Assembly: GCA_002989075.1 (NCBI GenBank)
Contig: PSQN01000007.1
Location: 884,558-948,557 of the forward strand
Direction of reading: 5' to 3'
DNA: 64,000 nucleotides
Source: Arthonia radiata
Lineage: Eukaryota > Ascomycota > Arthoniomycetes > Arthoniales > Arthoniaceae
The notes under the pieces were generated by a model, which ran no database searches, was not told where the DNA came from, and was given only the letters and a program-made list of their open reading frames with translations. Positions 54,100-63,260 of the stretch are shown in pieces (the stretch's first letter is position 1; each line of letters begins with the position of its first letter). The translations under genes and the position numbers were made by a program.

Positions 54100-54447
54100 G
54101 GTGGCGTATCGGCGTCATGGCGCTGTAAGGGCCGTAGGCGGATTAGCAAAAGCCCTGGAGCTTTAGATGTGCATTCAGCCGTCATGGGCATGTCTGTACG
54201 CTTCCAGTAGTCTGAAGATTCTATATTGGCACGGACGTTCGTCGCCACCCACGTCAAAATTGCGTCCCGCGTGCGATCTTCAACTCTTGGCGCTTCAAAC
54301 GCTAGCTTGTTTCGTTCATCGTCATCCCTTCCTTCACTCCTGTGATCTTTCCCTACAGACTTCCTCCACGGTATTTGCGTTGGTTGAATCCAGCACAATG
54401 CCCTTGTGAACCCAGCAAGCCAGACCGAGAGACCAAAGGCCACACCA

Positions 54448-54977
54448 ATGTCCACCCCACCACCCGCCCCTAATCCCAACACCTGGCCCGAAATCCTCGA
54501 CTACCTCACCCCCTCCTCGCCGCCTCAAAGCAACCCGGCGATAACGACGCCCGCCTCCTGCGCAACTACAGATAAAATGTTCACAGAAAGTCAGGGGATA
54601 TGCTGGCAGCAATTGAGCCCGTGAGCGTTGCCCAGTCATCCGAGATCCCTGCGCATCTTAACCCAACCGGCCTCAGCAACGAAGCTTTCAACACCAAATG
54701 GAGGAACTACTATTTTGATGAGGCGTATTCGCATACGATGCTGTGTGATACGAATCATGAGCATGAGGTGCTGGAGATAGTGGAAGCGATCGCAACGGTC
54801 GTGGTGAATGAGTACGCCGAAGGCGTCCATTGGGATGGGCAGTATGGAGATAGCATCATCAACGGGGCGGAGCTTGAACGCCGGCTAATAGGGATCGGAG
54901 ATATCGAGTCGCGATTAGAGACCGAAGCGAAGACTGCTGATTCGCATCGATCGCGGAGGTGGTCGACGGATGGTTAG
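54448..54977 (+). pseudogene. WPEI-family member 11, frameshifted
   Basis: Starts normally (MSTPPPAPNPNTWPEILDYL), then loses frame in a CCCCC tract at about 54509-54513. In the shifted frame the family reading resumes as LLAASKQPGDNDARLLRNYR and meets a TAA. Beyond that the same frame is open to 54977 with 'NTKWRNYYFDEAYSH' (W motif) and 'VLEIVEAIATVVVNEYAEG' (C-terminal helix). Two lesions separate otherwise well-preserved halves, so the copy decayed recently. I found no donor/acceptor pair that removes both. A short product from 54600 is possible. Confidence 0.65.
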
Positions 54978-55287
54978 TGAGATTGTGGACTGTGTTCAGC
55001 AGGTCAAACAGGAACCGACCTGCTGCTTTGCTCTGGGATCTTGTAGCAGTCTCTGCTCGCTAAATGTTCGAATAGCGCAAGGTCAAACCGCATGCACCTG
55101 CTCCTCCGCGCAGATTCACACTCTACCCTAGCTTGGAGGTCTGGCGTGCTATTGCCTGAGCTCGGTGCACCTTCCTTTTTCGGTTTGCTTTGAGACTCCA
55201 ACCTCGGAATTTCACCTCATCTTTGCTCTTCTCCTCTTGTGTCAATGAGACTCCAGCACTCAACTCAACCTTAGCACAGCGACAGCC
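54978..55287. other. Spacer between WPEI copies 11 and 12
   Basis: No gene; TTTGCTCTTCTCCTCTTG-type leader sequence near 55220 before the next ATG. Confidence 0.35.
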
Positions 55288-55833
55288 ATGTCATCTCCAC
55301 CACCCACTTCCAACCCTGACGCCTGGCCCGAGATACTAAAATACCTCGAAACACTCCTCGAGGCGTCTGCAGAGCCCATTCGTTCCGAAAGCAACCTGCT
55401 CGGCCAAATCGACTTCTTACAATGGTGCCTTTCGCGCGAAGCAAACAACAATGCCGCCGCCATCTACTTTGGTCTTCCTACGACGTTCTCACACTCCTTG
55501 ACTCCAGTTGACGCAACCATCGAGGAATTCGAGAAGCTGACAGCATTCTATGATGCCCAACAACGAATAAGAACTGAGTCTGCGGGTTCGAAGCGGCATG
55601 CTATGCTGCAGACACTGGTGAAGCAGCTCGTGGGCATGATGGGTCACGATCACTTCGACCGGTGTCGTGAGGCGCGCCGGCGAGGTGAAACTGAACCACG
55701 ACTTGATGGGGAAACGGCAGAAAAGATAATAGCATGGGAGATCTGTCGGAGAGCTATAGAGCTGATCGCGTCTAGGAAAGCTCTTGCGCATACTTTGCGG
55801 GCCTCGCACGTGTCGCTCGGATACTGGAAGTAG
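55288..55833 (+). CDS. WPEI-family small protein 12 (long form)
   Basis: Single exon, 181 aa. MSSPPPTSNPDAWPEILKYL, 'ETLLEASAEPIRSESNLLGQ', a longer middle (IEEFEKLTAFYDAQQRIRTE), 'LVKQLVGMMGHDHFDRCREA' and an extra C-terminal helical stretch 'IIAWEICRRAIELIASRKAL'. N-terminus nearly identical in pattern to copy 11 (Ser/Pro-rich before W). The central W-Y motif is not obvious. Function unknown. Confidence 0.75.
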   Translation: MSSPPPTSNPDAWPEILKYLETLLEASAEPIRSESNLLGQIDFLQWCLSREANNNAAAIYFGLPTTFSHSLTPVDATIEEFEKLTAFYDAQQRIRTESAGSKRHAMLQTLVKQLVGMMGHDHFDRCREARRRGETEPRLDGETAEKIIAWEICRRAIELIASRKALAHTLRASHVSLGYWK

Positions 55834-56068
55834 CTTGAAGATTTTAGCAACATCCAAGGGTTTGTTATTGCAAGTTGGAAAGGCGGATTTGAGGGTTCGC
55901 AACTGCGATAGTGGGCGCAGCCTTAGCGACATAGATGAAGGAGCTCTGCTGTCCGCTCAATGGTAGTCGTCAATAAGGTCGAGATCACGTCTCCGACACT
56001 TCACAGCGACAACGAACGCCTCATCGCAGATAGTCGAATACATGCACGCTCTTCACTTCTCTATCCAT

Positions 56069-56551
56069 TTACCACACCTCATTAGCCTCCCTCTTCGCCT
56101 CCCACAGCTTCCTCAACGTCTCATCATCGAACATCTTGTAAGCGATCCACTCGGGACGATCGGACTTCACCAGATGCTCGATCTCTTTCCACATCATCTT
56201 GACCAAATGATCTACGAGTAGCTTGAAAAGTGTCAACAAAGGTCAGTCTGGGCGGAAGATTTCCCTTACTTCAGTTTCCCAGAGTGGACTTCCCAAGGGA
56301 GGATGGTTCGTGTGAGCATGATCCATGCCGTCATCGAAGAACGCCAAGCGTTTGCTAACTTCTTCGAACGAGATCTGGTTTCGATTATATGCCTGGTAAA
56401 CTGCGGATTGGGCCGTCATGCATGTCGTCCGGAAGCGGCGCTTGCTCTCATAGTCGGAGCTGGCTTTGTTGACGGAGCTCCGGACGGCAGCGAGGTAGTC
56501 GAGAATCTCGGCCCAGGCGGCGTAATCTGGTTTGGGTTGTTCGGTTGCCAT
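56069..56551 (-). CDS. WPEI-family small protein 13 (spliced, minus strand)
   Basis: Two exons, 56551-56270 and 56221-56069, 144 aa; GTAAGG donor, TTCAAG acceptor, phase 0. This is the only member where I find an intron. MATEQPKPDYAAWAEILDYL (WAEI variant), 'AAVRSSVNKASSDYESKRRF', 'ISFEEVSKRLAFFDDGMDH', then across the intron 'LLVDHLVKMMWKEIEHLVKS' (C-terminal helix). It ends 'LRKLWEAKREANEVW'. The second exon's clear coding character supports the splice; without it the protein stops 11 residues after the junction. Confidence 0.75.
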
Positions 56552-56664
56552 ATTTGGTGCCAGAGCTTTCGCATTAAGACGAGGGTGTATGCTGATACGG
56601 CTATGGTGTGACGAAGTTTGTTTGCATGTGAGTAAGTCCAGAAGCTCAGAGATTTGAACGGACG

Positions 56665-57122
56665 CTAGTGTTGTCGCACGGGGCAACCACACGCGGCGCT
56701 CAAGTGGGGCCAGCGATGTAGTTGGAGCGAGGTGGTAGATGATGCACGTTTGCCTCTTGGCGAACTAGTCAGCTGAGTACCTAGCCGTGCATTAGCGCGA
56801 TGCTTGTATTCGATGCTGTTGGCGGTGTCTTCGTTGTAGGGAGCACAGCTTCTGGCGTGGAAGAAGAGCACAGAGGCTTTGGTGTCTCCATCTTTATATT
56901 TGATCTCCTTATCCTCGCCACACCAGACCCGTAGCTTAATGTTAGTGAAAGGGTCCGGCAGCAGAGCGTTATTGTGAGACTTACCATGCCGGCAACGTCC
57001 TTAGCTGCGCATAGCGAAAGGATGTCTGTCAGAATGACACGACGAACTTGAGCAGGTCCGCCACCACGACGCTCAGGTGTAGCCCCACTCGTCGAAGTAG
57101 ACAACGTTGCGCTGGTCTTCAT
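56665..57122 (-). CDS. Possible spliced gene of unknown function
   Basis: A likely exon ending 'RRVILTDILSLCAAKDVAGM' (to about 56986) joins in phase, across an intron with GTAAGT donor and TTAAG acceptor, to 'LRVWCGEDKEIKYKDGDTKA', 'SVLFFHARSCAPYNEDTANS', 'IEYKHRANARL'. The second block is strongly protein-like. The upstream and downstream ends are unresolved (the frame runs on to 56665 with poorer composition). No family recognised. Confidence 0.35.
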
Positions 57123-57238
57123 CCTTGTTGACAGCGACCGTTTTCTGAGTAAGAAAAGGGTCAGACAGAGTCCTCATTTGCACTCAGGGGACGCCAGTAG
57201 ATGGCTCCTTGCGCTTCAGCTTGAGATGATCTGAGCTG

Positions 57239-57565
57239 ATGGGAGATGGGCCGGAGAGATCGTCGAGTCGTTTGTTGTGCGGCGCAATGTCTGACTGGCT
57301 GTCGGGACTGCTCAAACTAACGCAGGAGATCCCGCCGATTGACCCGCGAGAGGAACTGGCTGATGTCGTGGATGAAGCCCGAAACAGTATCGCAGACATG
57401 ATGTGGCAGGAATTGCAGCGTATCCTCTTTCGGGACCCGGAAGACCATGAACATGGTGATTGCATTGGATGCAGCGATGACTATCGCAACACACCAGAGT
57501 GTAAGTTGGCTGAGAAGGTGGCAGCCTGTCTCCCTGACTATCCAGATGGAGAACCGCAGGACTAG
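57239..57565 (+). CDS. 108-aa acidic protein, possible truncated WPEI relative
   Basis: Single exon. After a short leader: MSDWLSGLLKLTQEIPPIDP, then 'VVDEARNSIADMMWQELQRI', which resembles the family C-terminal helix (compare LVDHLVKMMWKEIEHL of member 13). A Cys-containing tail follows: HGDCIGCSDDYRNTPEC. The WPE start is absent. It may be a divergent or 5'-truncated member; the antisense frame is a poorer candidate. A shorter start lies at 57287. Confidence 0.45.
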   Translation: MGDGPERSSSRLLCGAMSDWLSGLLKLTQEIPPIDPREELADVVDEARNSIADMMWQELQRILFRDPEDHEHGDCIGCSDDYRNTPECKLAEKVAACLPDYPDGEPQD

Positions 57566-58097
57566 ACTGGAATCATGCGCGGGGCGAATCCTTCGCAGAC
57601 TTTAGTGCATGGAGAGATGTTCGCCGGAGGTGGAGATGCAGATCATGATCGCGACCTGCAGACGAGGTGAAGCGTCAATGGTCGTTGACTCGAGGTATCC
57701 AACGGAAGATGTTCGTTCTCATGAGGATGCATCGTTGGAGGTCCCGAGCCTAGTCAAAACCTGTCCACCTTCAGGAGTAGCTGATGCCGATATGACTGTA
57801 CGGCATAGCGGTCGTTCCTTTTGACAACGCTTTTCGCTTGATGTTGGTTAAACAGAGATTGCGATGCAGTGAGGAACTGACCCGAGAGCGTAGGTATCGG
57901 CAGGTACGCGCGCTACTAAGGTGAATATCCAAGCCGTGGTAGCGACCTGCAGCTGCAGCCTGCACGAGAGTGAACCGCAGAACGGATGAGTCAGCTGTAG
58001 CCGAACGAAAGGTACTTTTCCACTCTTTGCTTCTCTTCTTCAGCTTCCTTTTCCTTTCTTTGACCTTGGCGAAATCTTTCTCACTACCGCCATCGCC
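57566..58097. other. Spacer
   Basis: An open frame at 57609-57824 (+) has no support. The right end is a CTTTCC/CTTCTT-rich leader for the next gene. Confidence 0.35.
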
Positions 58098-58799
58098 ATG
58101 CCAGCCTCAAAGCGCAAGGTCGTCGACCTTACAATAGACACCCCAGCGCCTAACACAAACCCAGTCTCGACCGCAGCTCAAGCTCCCAAGAAGAAGAGGA
58201 CAACTGATACCGAACCCAAAGCTAAGCCCAACAGAGAGCTTTGGCCCGAGATCATCGAGTACCTCACTCAACTCAAAGAGTGTTGCCACGACCTCGACAA
58301 GCCAGATCAGTCGCTGTTCAACCAGTACTGCGGAACGGCAGGTCGCTTCGCCTTCGGCAGACAACAGGATGATGATCCACTGGCGCGAAAACACTGCAGC
58401 CGGGAGCTCTCACTCACTCATAGCATCACGTCTCGGCCGCACGGCAAGCCGATGTACAAGTTGCTACAGCAGATCGGGTCGGTGATGGACAGAGAGATCG
58501 ACGATGACATTGACAATGGTGTTATCCCGTCAGACGACCCAGCCGCGAAAGAAATGCAGAAAAACCTTTTTGGCCTGCACCTGAAGACCGACAAGATGAA
58601 GAAAGCTCACAAGGCTCGTCGTGGTAAGAGCGGTGGCGGCAAGAACACCGACCAGGCTGCGGCTGGTACTGAGGTTGCCAAAGGTGATGCCACGAAAGAA
58701 GATAAGACTGGGCGCACCAACGGTCGTGATGGCACCGACCGCTGGGTTAAGCAGCCAAAAGGTCGTCGAGGCGGGCGCGGAGATTTCGGTGGGAAGTAA
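58098..58799 (+). CDS. WPEI-family protein 14, long nuclear-type form with SIM and RGG tail
   Basis: Single exon, 233 aa. N-terminus: MPASKRKVVDLTIDTPAP, where VVDLTID fits a SUMO-interacting motif, followed by a basic PKKKRT nuclear-localisation-like patch. The family core begins RELWPEIIEYLTQLKECCHD; 'MYKLLQQIGSVMDREIDDDI' matches the C-terminal helix. Then a Lys/Gly-rich tail (HKARRGKSGGGKNTDQAA) ends in GRRGGRGDFGGK, which is RGG-like. The only member with clear nuclear and RNA/DNA-binding features, suggesting fusion of the core to new terminal regions. Confidence 0.75.
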   Translation: MPASKRKVVDLTIDTPAPNTNPVSTAAQAPKKKRTTDTEPKAKPNRELWPEIIEYLTQLKECCHDLDKPDQSLFNQYCGTAGRFAFGRQQDDDPLARKHCSRELSLTHSITSRPHGKPMYKLLQQIGSVMDREIDDDIDNGVIPSDDPAAKEMQKNLFGLHLKTDKMKKAHKARRGKSGGGKNTDQAAAGTEVAKGDATKEDKTGRTNGRDGTDRWVKQPKGRRGGRGDFGGK

Positions 58800-58928
58800 G
58801 AAACACGACAGCCCAACCTAGTCAGCGAAAGCTCAGTGATCAGTCAGCACCAGAACTCATGCGTCAAAACCGGTGGACCGACCCGAGAAATGACCCACGA
58901 GGGCAGGCCAGCGTTGCGAGCAATACGC

Positions 58929-59197
58929 TCAGGGCCTGTTTACTCCAAAGAGATAGTTGAATGCAGACGCTGAGTTCTTGCACCGGTAAGGCGCATTGCC
59001 CATCTGCGTTCCAGCTTTGACTTCCCCCTTCAGCTGCGATACCTCTTTTGTCCCGGTGCTCGGCCTGAACATCGGCTGCGCTTGCATTGAATGATGACGC
59101 TGATGTCAGCTCAGCACAGCAACAGAGCACATCAAGGCGCATGAAGATGAAGCAACTTACACAACTCGATCGGAGGCATGACTCTGCCCTGTGACAT
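58929..59197 (-). CDS. Possible small spliced protein (~60 aa)
   Basis: A short first exon (MSQGRVMPPIEL, from 59197) can join through a GTAAGT/CAAG intron to 'MFRPSTGTKEVSQLKGEVKA' and 'MGNAPYRCKNSASAFNYLFG', ending at TGA 58929. The second block is protein-like; the joining and start are tentative. No family recognised. Confidence 0.3.
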
Positions 59198-59572
59198 AGC
59201 TGATGAATATCCGCCGGCCCAAAAGCTGCTTTCAGCATCTTCCAATTTCTGTTAGCAATGGAAAGAGCGGCAGCGATGTATCTGCACTTGTTGAAAACAG
59301 TCAATCTGCGCCTCTAAGTAGAAGAAATGACGTTCGCGATGAATATTTTGCTTATCTACCTGGTAGTGTAAAAGTAGACAGCTCGACTTTGTTTGATGGA
59401 TACCCATTTGACAATGTTAGCCCTACATGTGTGATCTCCTCGGCCATACCTAAGGCAGATACGCAGCAGTACTTTACCCTTACCTGTCATTCCATACGAA
59501 AGCGAGTGTACTAACAAATAGCGTGCTGTGACGATCCGAAATCGCCAGGGAGACAGCGCGACTGACCTCATA

Positions 59573-61446
59573 CTAGTTGAAGATGTCCACGTCCTTGAGG
59601 TTGAGGATGGCCTTCGAATAGAGACGCGATCCCTTAGGCAAGCGTGACTCCCGAGTAATTTGGCTCTCGAGGTCCTGATTGAGCTTCTTGACATGCCGCT
59701 TCACGACACTGCTGCGAACCGTGGTCTTCGAGTCATCTACGATCATGTCACAGGCGAGATCCTCGTCAGAGAGACCCATAGCTCGGGCGATGGCGCGCTC
59801 GTATGTCGCGATTGGATCCGAGTACGGCTCGACCTTGGGGCTGTCGAACGGCCTCCTTGGGAGCAGAGAGCGAACCTTGTTGACAAGCAGCGCAGACTCG
59901 TCTTCGGGTTTGCCGTGAGCGGTACTCGTGTGGAAGAGGCCACTGTAAATTGCTGAGCCTACCACATTGTAGAGCTCCTTGAGACAGTATGGTCAGCAAA
60001 AAGGACGCCTCTTGTGTCGCGTTGCTTACTTGTAGGGCGCCCGACTTGACTGGGATCAGGCAAGTGCAGGATCCCATTTGCTCTTCATCCACTCCAGCAG
60101 TGATGTGACAAGCGTGATGCAGGATACAAACAGTGGCATAGAAAGCTTTCGGAGCATCATTGCCGCCTTGCCAAATGGGCCGGCCTGCGAGGAGTATCAG
60201 TCAAAAATTCTTATGAAGCCTTGTTTGCTGAGTTGAAACATACATGGACAGCAATCTTCTGAGCATGGATCGTACTGGCTCGGTAGAGTACCCTCATGAG
60301 CGAGAGCGAGAAGATGATTAGCAGCACAGATGGCGTCAAGTCGGTAGAATGCCGCAAGCAGCTGATCATCGTAAGCTCGCGGCTTCAGCTCTTTGAGATA
60401 CTTCGTAAGTCAGTTCAATCCGCAGGAGCTCGATAGGACATTCTCACCCGTGCAAGCACATGTCCAGCATTCTCGTAGAGGGCTGCAGATCGCATCATGC
60501 TGCCAGCCTGGAACATTTGGTCGGCGTCTTGCTTCAGAGAAAGGCAATTGAAGTAGATGATCCAATCAGTCCGGCGCAGCCAAAGCACTTTCTGAGTCAT
60601 TGCTTCTTGAACTTGTGTTGCAAGTCGCTTGTCGACACCTTTGCCGGTGATTGACACCGACTGCAGACGTTGGAAGCCGGTCACGATCTTGAACGGCAAC
60701 AAGATTTTGCGCTGGACCCCTTCAGAGGTTTGTCCAAGTAGCTTGATGACAACGTTGAACCCCGTACCATAGGCTACGTCGAAACGCTGAAACCACTGCG
60801 TGAGGTTGGGCAGCTCGTTGAGAAAGATAATGAATGCGAACGGCTTGTCAGGAGTCTTCTTGTGTCCGGCACAATTCTCGCCACACTTGCAGGCTTGCAA
60901 CTTGACGTCGATCTGAGCAATGTGTCCATTGATGCCTTCAGTCTTGGCTGTGTAGAGGCTGATTGGAAAATCTGCATACTCGGGATAAGCCGATGTGCTC
61001 ATGAGGCTGGCTGACCAAGATCTATCAGGGACGGTTGGACACAAACTCAAGATGGATGCGAAAAATGCAAGGTCGCTATACTCACCAAGCGCCTTTAGCA
61101 TATAAGGTGCAGCCTCCGAGATGAAGATTACTTTGACAATGCCATTGAGCAGGAAGATACGACGAGCCTCCTTGTAGATCTGGAGTAGTCAGCACAGTGC
61201 CGCCACCCTAAGCCAAAAAGGTGCATGACTTACTTGATGACTGACTCTGAGGATGCTGAAGTCGAACTTGTGCAGAAACTCTCCAGCATCACGCTTCTGC
61301 AGTTCAGAGATGCGGTCGGAATATGCCTTGACATTGTCCGCACCGAGCAGATAGTCATATATCATATCGCGGGCGAGCGAGGGCAGCCTACTTAGCGTGC
61401 CCAAGCCCAGCTGTGGATTGTCGTGTGATCGAGATTGACCTGGCAT
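59573..61446 (-). CDS. Fungal protein with F-box-like 'RDMIYDYLL' N-terminus
   Basis: Five exons (61446-61234, 61179-60448, 60400-60244, 60184-60030, 59977-59573), all phases consistent, 553 aa. Opens with LGTLSRLPSLARDMIYDYLL, the short F-box-like helix pair common in expanded ascomycete families, then 'FSILRVSHQ|IYKEARRIFLLNG' (the usual 'LR.S.QIY.EA' block). Middle: 'VDVKLQACKCGENCAGH' with a Cys cluster and a mixed alpha/beta region. The C-terminal exon is basic and helical (SSVVKRHVKKLNQDLESQIT). Exon 2 may hide a further in-frame 75-nt intron (GTGAGT...GTCAG at about 61084-61010). Function unknown; F-box relation inferred. Confidence 0.75.
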
Positions 61447-61701
61447 GGTGATACCTGTTGGTCGTCTGACAGTTGTAGTGTCGGAAAGAAGCTGAGGGGA
61501 TAGAAGAAGAACAGGGTTGAGGAGAGACTCAGCATCGAGGTTGATGAGTTTCAGGACAGGCAGGGAAGGTACAAACGGCTGCCTGCCCCTATTTCACCGC
61601 TGGACTATGTCACACACCGCACATTCAAAAGACTTACCCAATCGAGATGAAGATGATAGAGAGAACGTTGATGGGAATCACCACATTACCACTTACTGCA
61701 C

Positions 61702-62778
61702 CTATAAACCAGACTGTGCGGCAACGCCGACTTCTCCATCTGCAACAGCACCTCGAAATCCCGCTACATCCACACCCCGCTGCGCCAGCACAACATCAAG
61801 AGTCTGCTCAAACGTTCCGCCATTATTCTCAAACCATTCTCCAAATTGCCTGACATAACCCTCAACCTCACACTTCGATGGAGCATTGTTTTTTAGCCAG
61901 AGGATTTGCTGCGGGTTGAGTTTAAGCATGTCTTCGACGACGTAGTAGTGATTGATGTCGTCGCCCCAGCCTTCGGAGCCAGGGTCATGGTGGACCGATG
62001 GACGAAACTTGGCGTAGTGTTCGTAGTCTGCAACGCTGTGATGAGCGCGAAGTCCGCCGTCCATCCCGGACTCGATGTCTCTGTTTGATGGCATGAAAGG
62101 CATAGTCGGCTTGAGGTGGGCGTTGAACAGCAGCTGATAGTTGCTTTCCGGAAAACGCTTGCGAAACTTCTGTTCCACCGCTCCATTGCTGGGACATACA
62201 TTGCTCCTCAGCACCTCCCGCATCACGGTGTGAGCATTTGCCATCTCCGCCAAGCCTTTATTGTCCCAATTGTGAAGTAGCAGCGTCCGCTCACGGATGT
62301 ATTGAGGATTCATCCGTACGAATCGAGTGACACCATTGTTATGAAAGGCCACGTCGTACAGCCACAACCGGTATATAGCTCTTCGAAGTGCCCTACGTTC
62401 CGAGACACTTAAAAGCCTCCGATCCTCAAAGTTGGCCTGCCAGTGTTTGACCGGAAATATTTCTTCCCACGCTGCGGCGACACGGCCGTGTCGGATAACT
62501 TGACGTAGCAGGGCTTCAGAGAGGGGAGGAGAGCGCATGGCGTGCGCGGATTGGCTGGCGTTGTATGTGACAAGCTGCACGGCGTCGTGCATGGGTCCAT
62601 ACTGCTGCTCAACGGCATGGGCCAAGTACTGCACCTTGCGTGCTTTGTAAAGGGAGCGAAAGCGCCGACAAGATGCAGCGAAGGAGAGAAGGTCGTGCAA
62701 TGATTCACAGGAGCTGAGAATATCGCATACGATCTCGCTCGGAAAGTCTTCGAAGCAGAGTGTACTCGACATGCTCAC
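61702..62778 (-). CDS. F-box protein, single exon
   Basis: 358 aa. The N-terminus is a recognisable F-box: LCFEDFPSEIVCDILSSCES and 'LHDLLSFAASCRRFRSLYKA', which in this family recruits substrates to SCF ubiquitin ligases through Skp1. The rest is helical with no repeat domain I can name ('LLRQVIRHGRVAAAWEEIFP', 'RRAIYRLWLYDVAFHNNGVT', 'HYYVVEDMLKLNPQQILWLK'), as in many ascomycete F-box proteins of unknown target. Ends 'GEVGVAAQSGL'. No intron evident. Divergent from the partial gene at 63.3 kb. Confidence 0.85.
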   Translation of the reverse strand: MSMSSTLCFEDFPSEIVCDILSSCESLHDLLSFAASCRRFRSLYKARKVQYLAHAVEQQYGPMHDAVQLVTYNASQSAHAMRSPPLSEALLRQVIRHGRVAAAWEEIFPVKHWQANFEDRRLLSVSERRALRRAIYRLWLYDVAFHNNGVTRFVRMNPQYIRERTLLLHNWDNKGLAEMANAHTVMREVLRSNVCPSNGAVEQKFRKRFPESNYQLLFNAHLKPTMPFMPSNRDIESGMDGGLRAHHSVADYEHYAKFRPSVHHDPGSEGWGDDINHYYVVEDMLKLNPQQILWLKNNAPSKCEVEGYVRQFGEWFENNGGTFEQTLDVVLAQRGVDVAGFRGAVADGEVGVAAQSGL

Positions 62779-63260
62779 GAAAATGCTCTTGTCTTGATGA
62801 ATAGGTAGTCGATGTTAAGTGTCAGTGACGGTAAGTTGACCGTACACTGTGAAGGAAAGTAAAACGCGTAACCGACACGACCTTTGCAAGATCAGTGTCG
62901 CAGAGAATGAATGGCTTAAAGAGATGCGACCCCTCCGTTGGGGCTATCAATAGTTGAGAGAGGAGCATCCTGAGTAGGAGCTGAATCCGAGAGACACAGT
63001 CTCAAGAGATCGAGAGGTTTGAGTCGCGCCATCATGATTTGTAGGGTGGTTTGCATAGGCAGTGGATGTGTTGTGGTGGAAGGGCGAAGTATGATGAGTG
63101 AAAAAGGAGTCAGACCACCCTTCCAAACTACGCTACACCAATCTCAGGCAAGCTCTGTGTATCACGTGATACGTACACGTCCCACGGATAGCTACTGTGA
63201 TCAATGGCTTCAGATAGAGTCCTGTTCACAGAGATACGTTGGGGCTATTGAATAGTGATA
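62779..63260. promoter_or_regulatory. Divergent intergenic region of two F-box-type genes
   Basis: Holds both 5' flanks. A palindromic TATCACGTGATA with a CACGTG core lies at 63161-63172, a plausible bHLH/CBF1-type site. No gene supported. Confidence 0.45.

Noticed and set aside
57184-57465. 93-codon minus-strand frame over the 57.3 kb gene
   Set aside because: Ser-rich shadow; the plus-strand frame has better helix and charge patterning.
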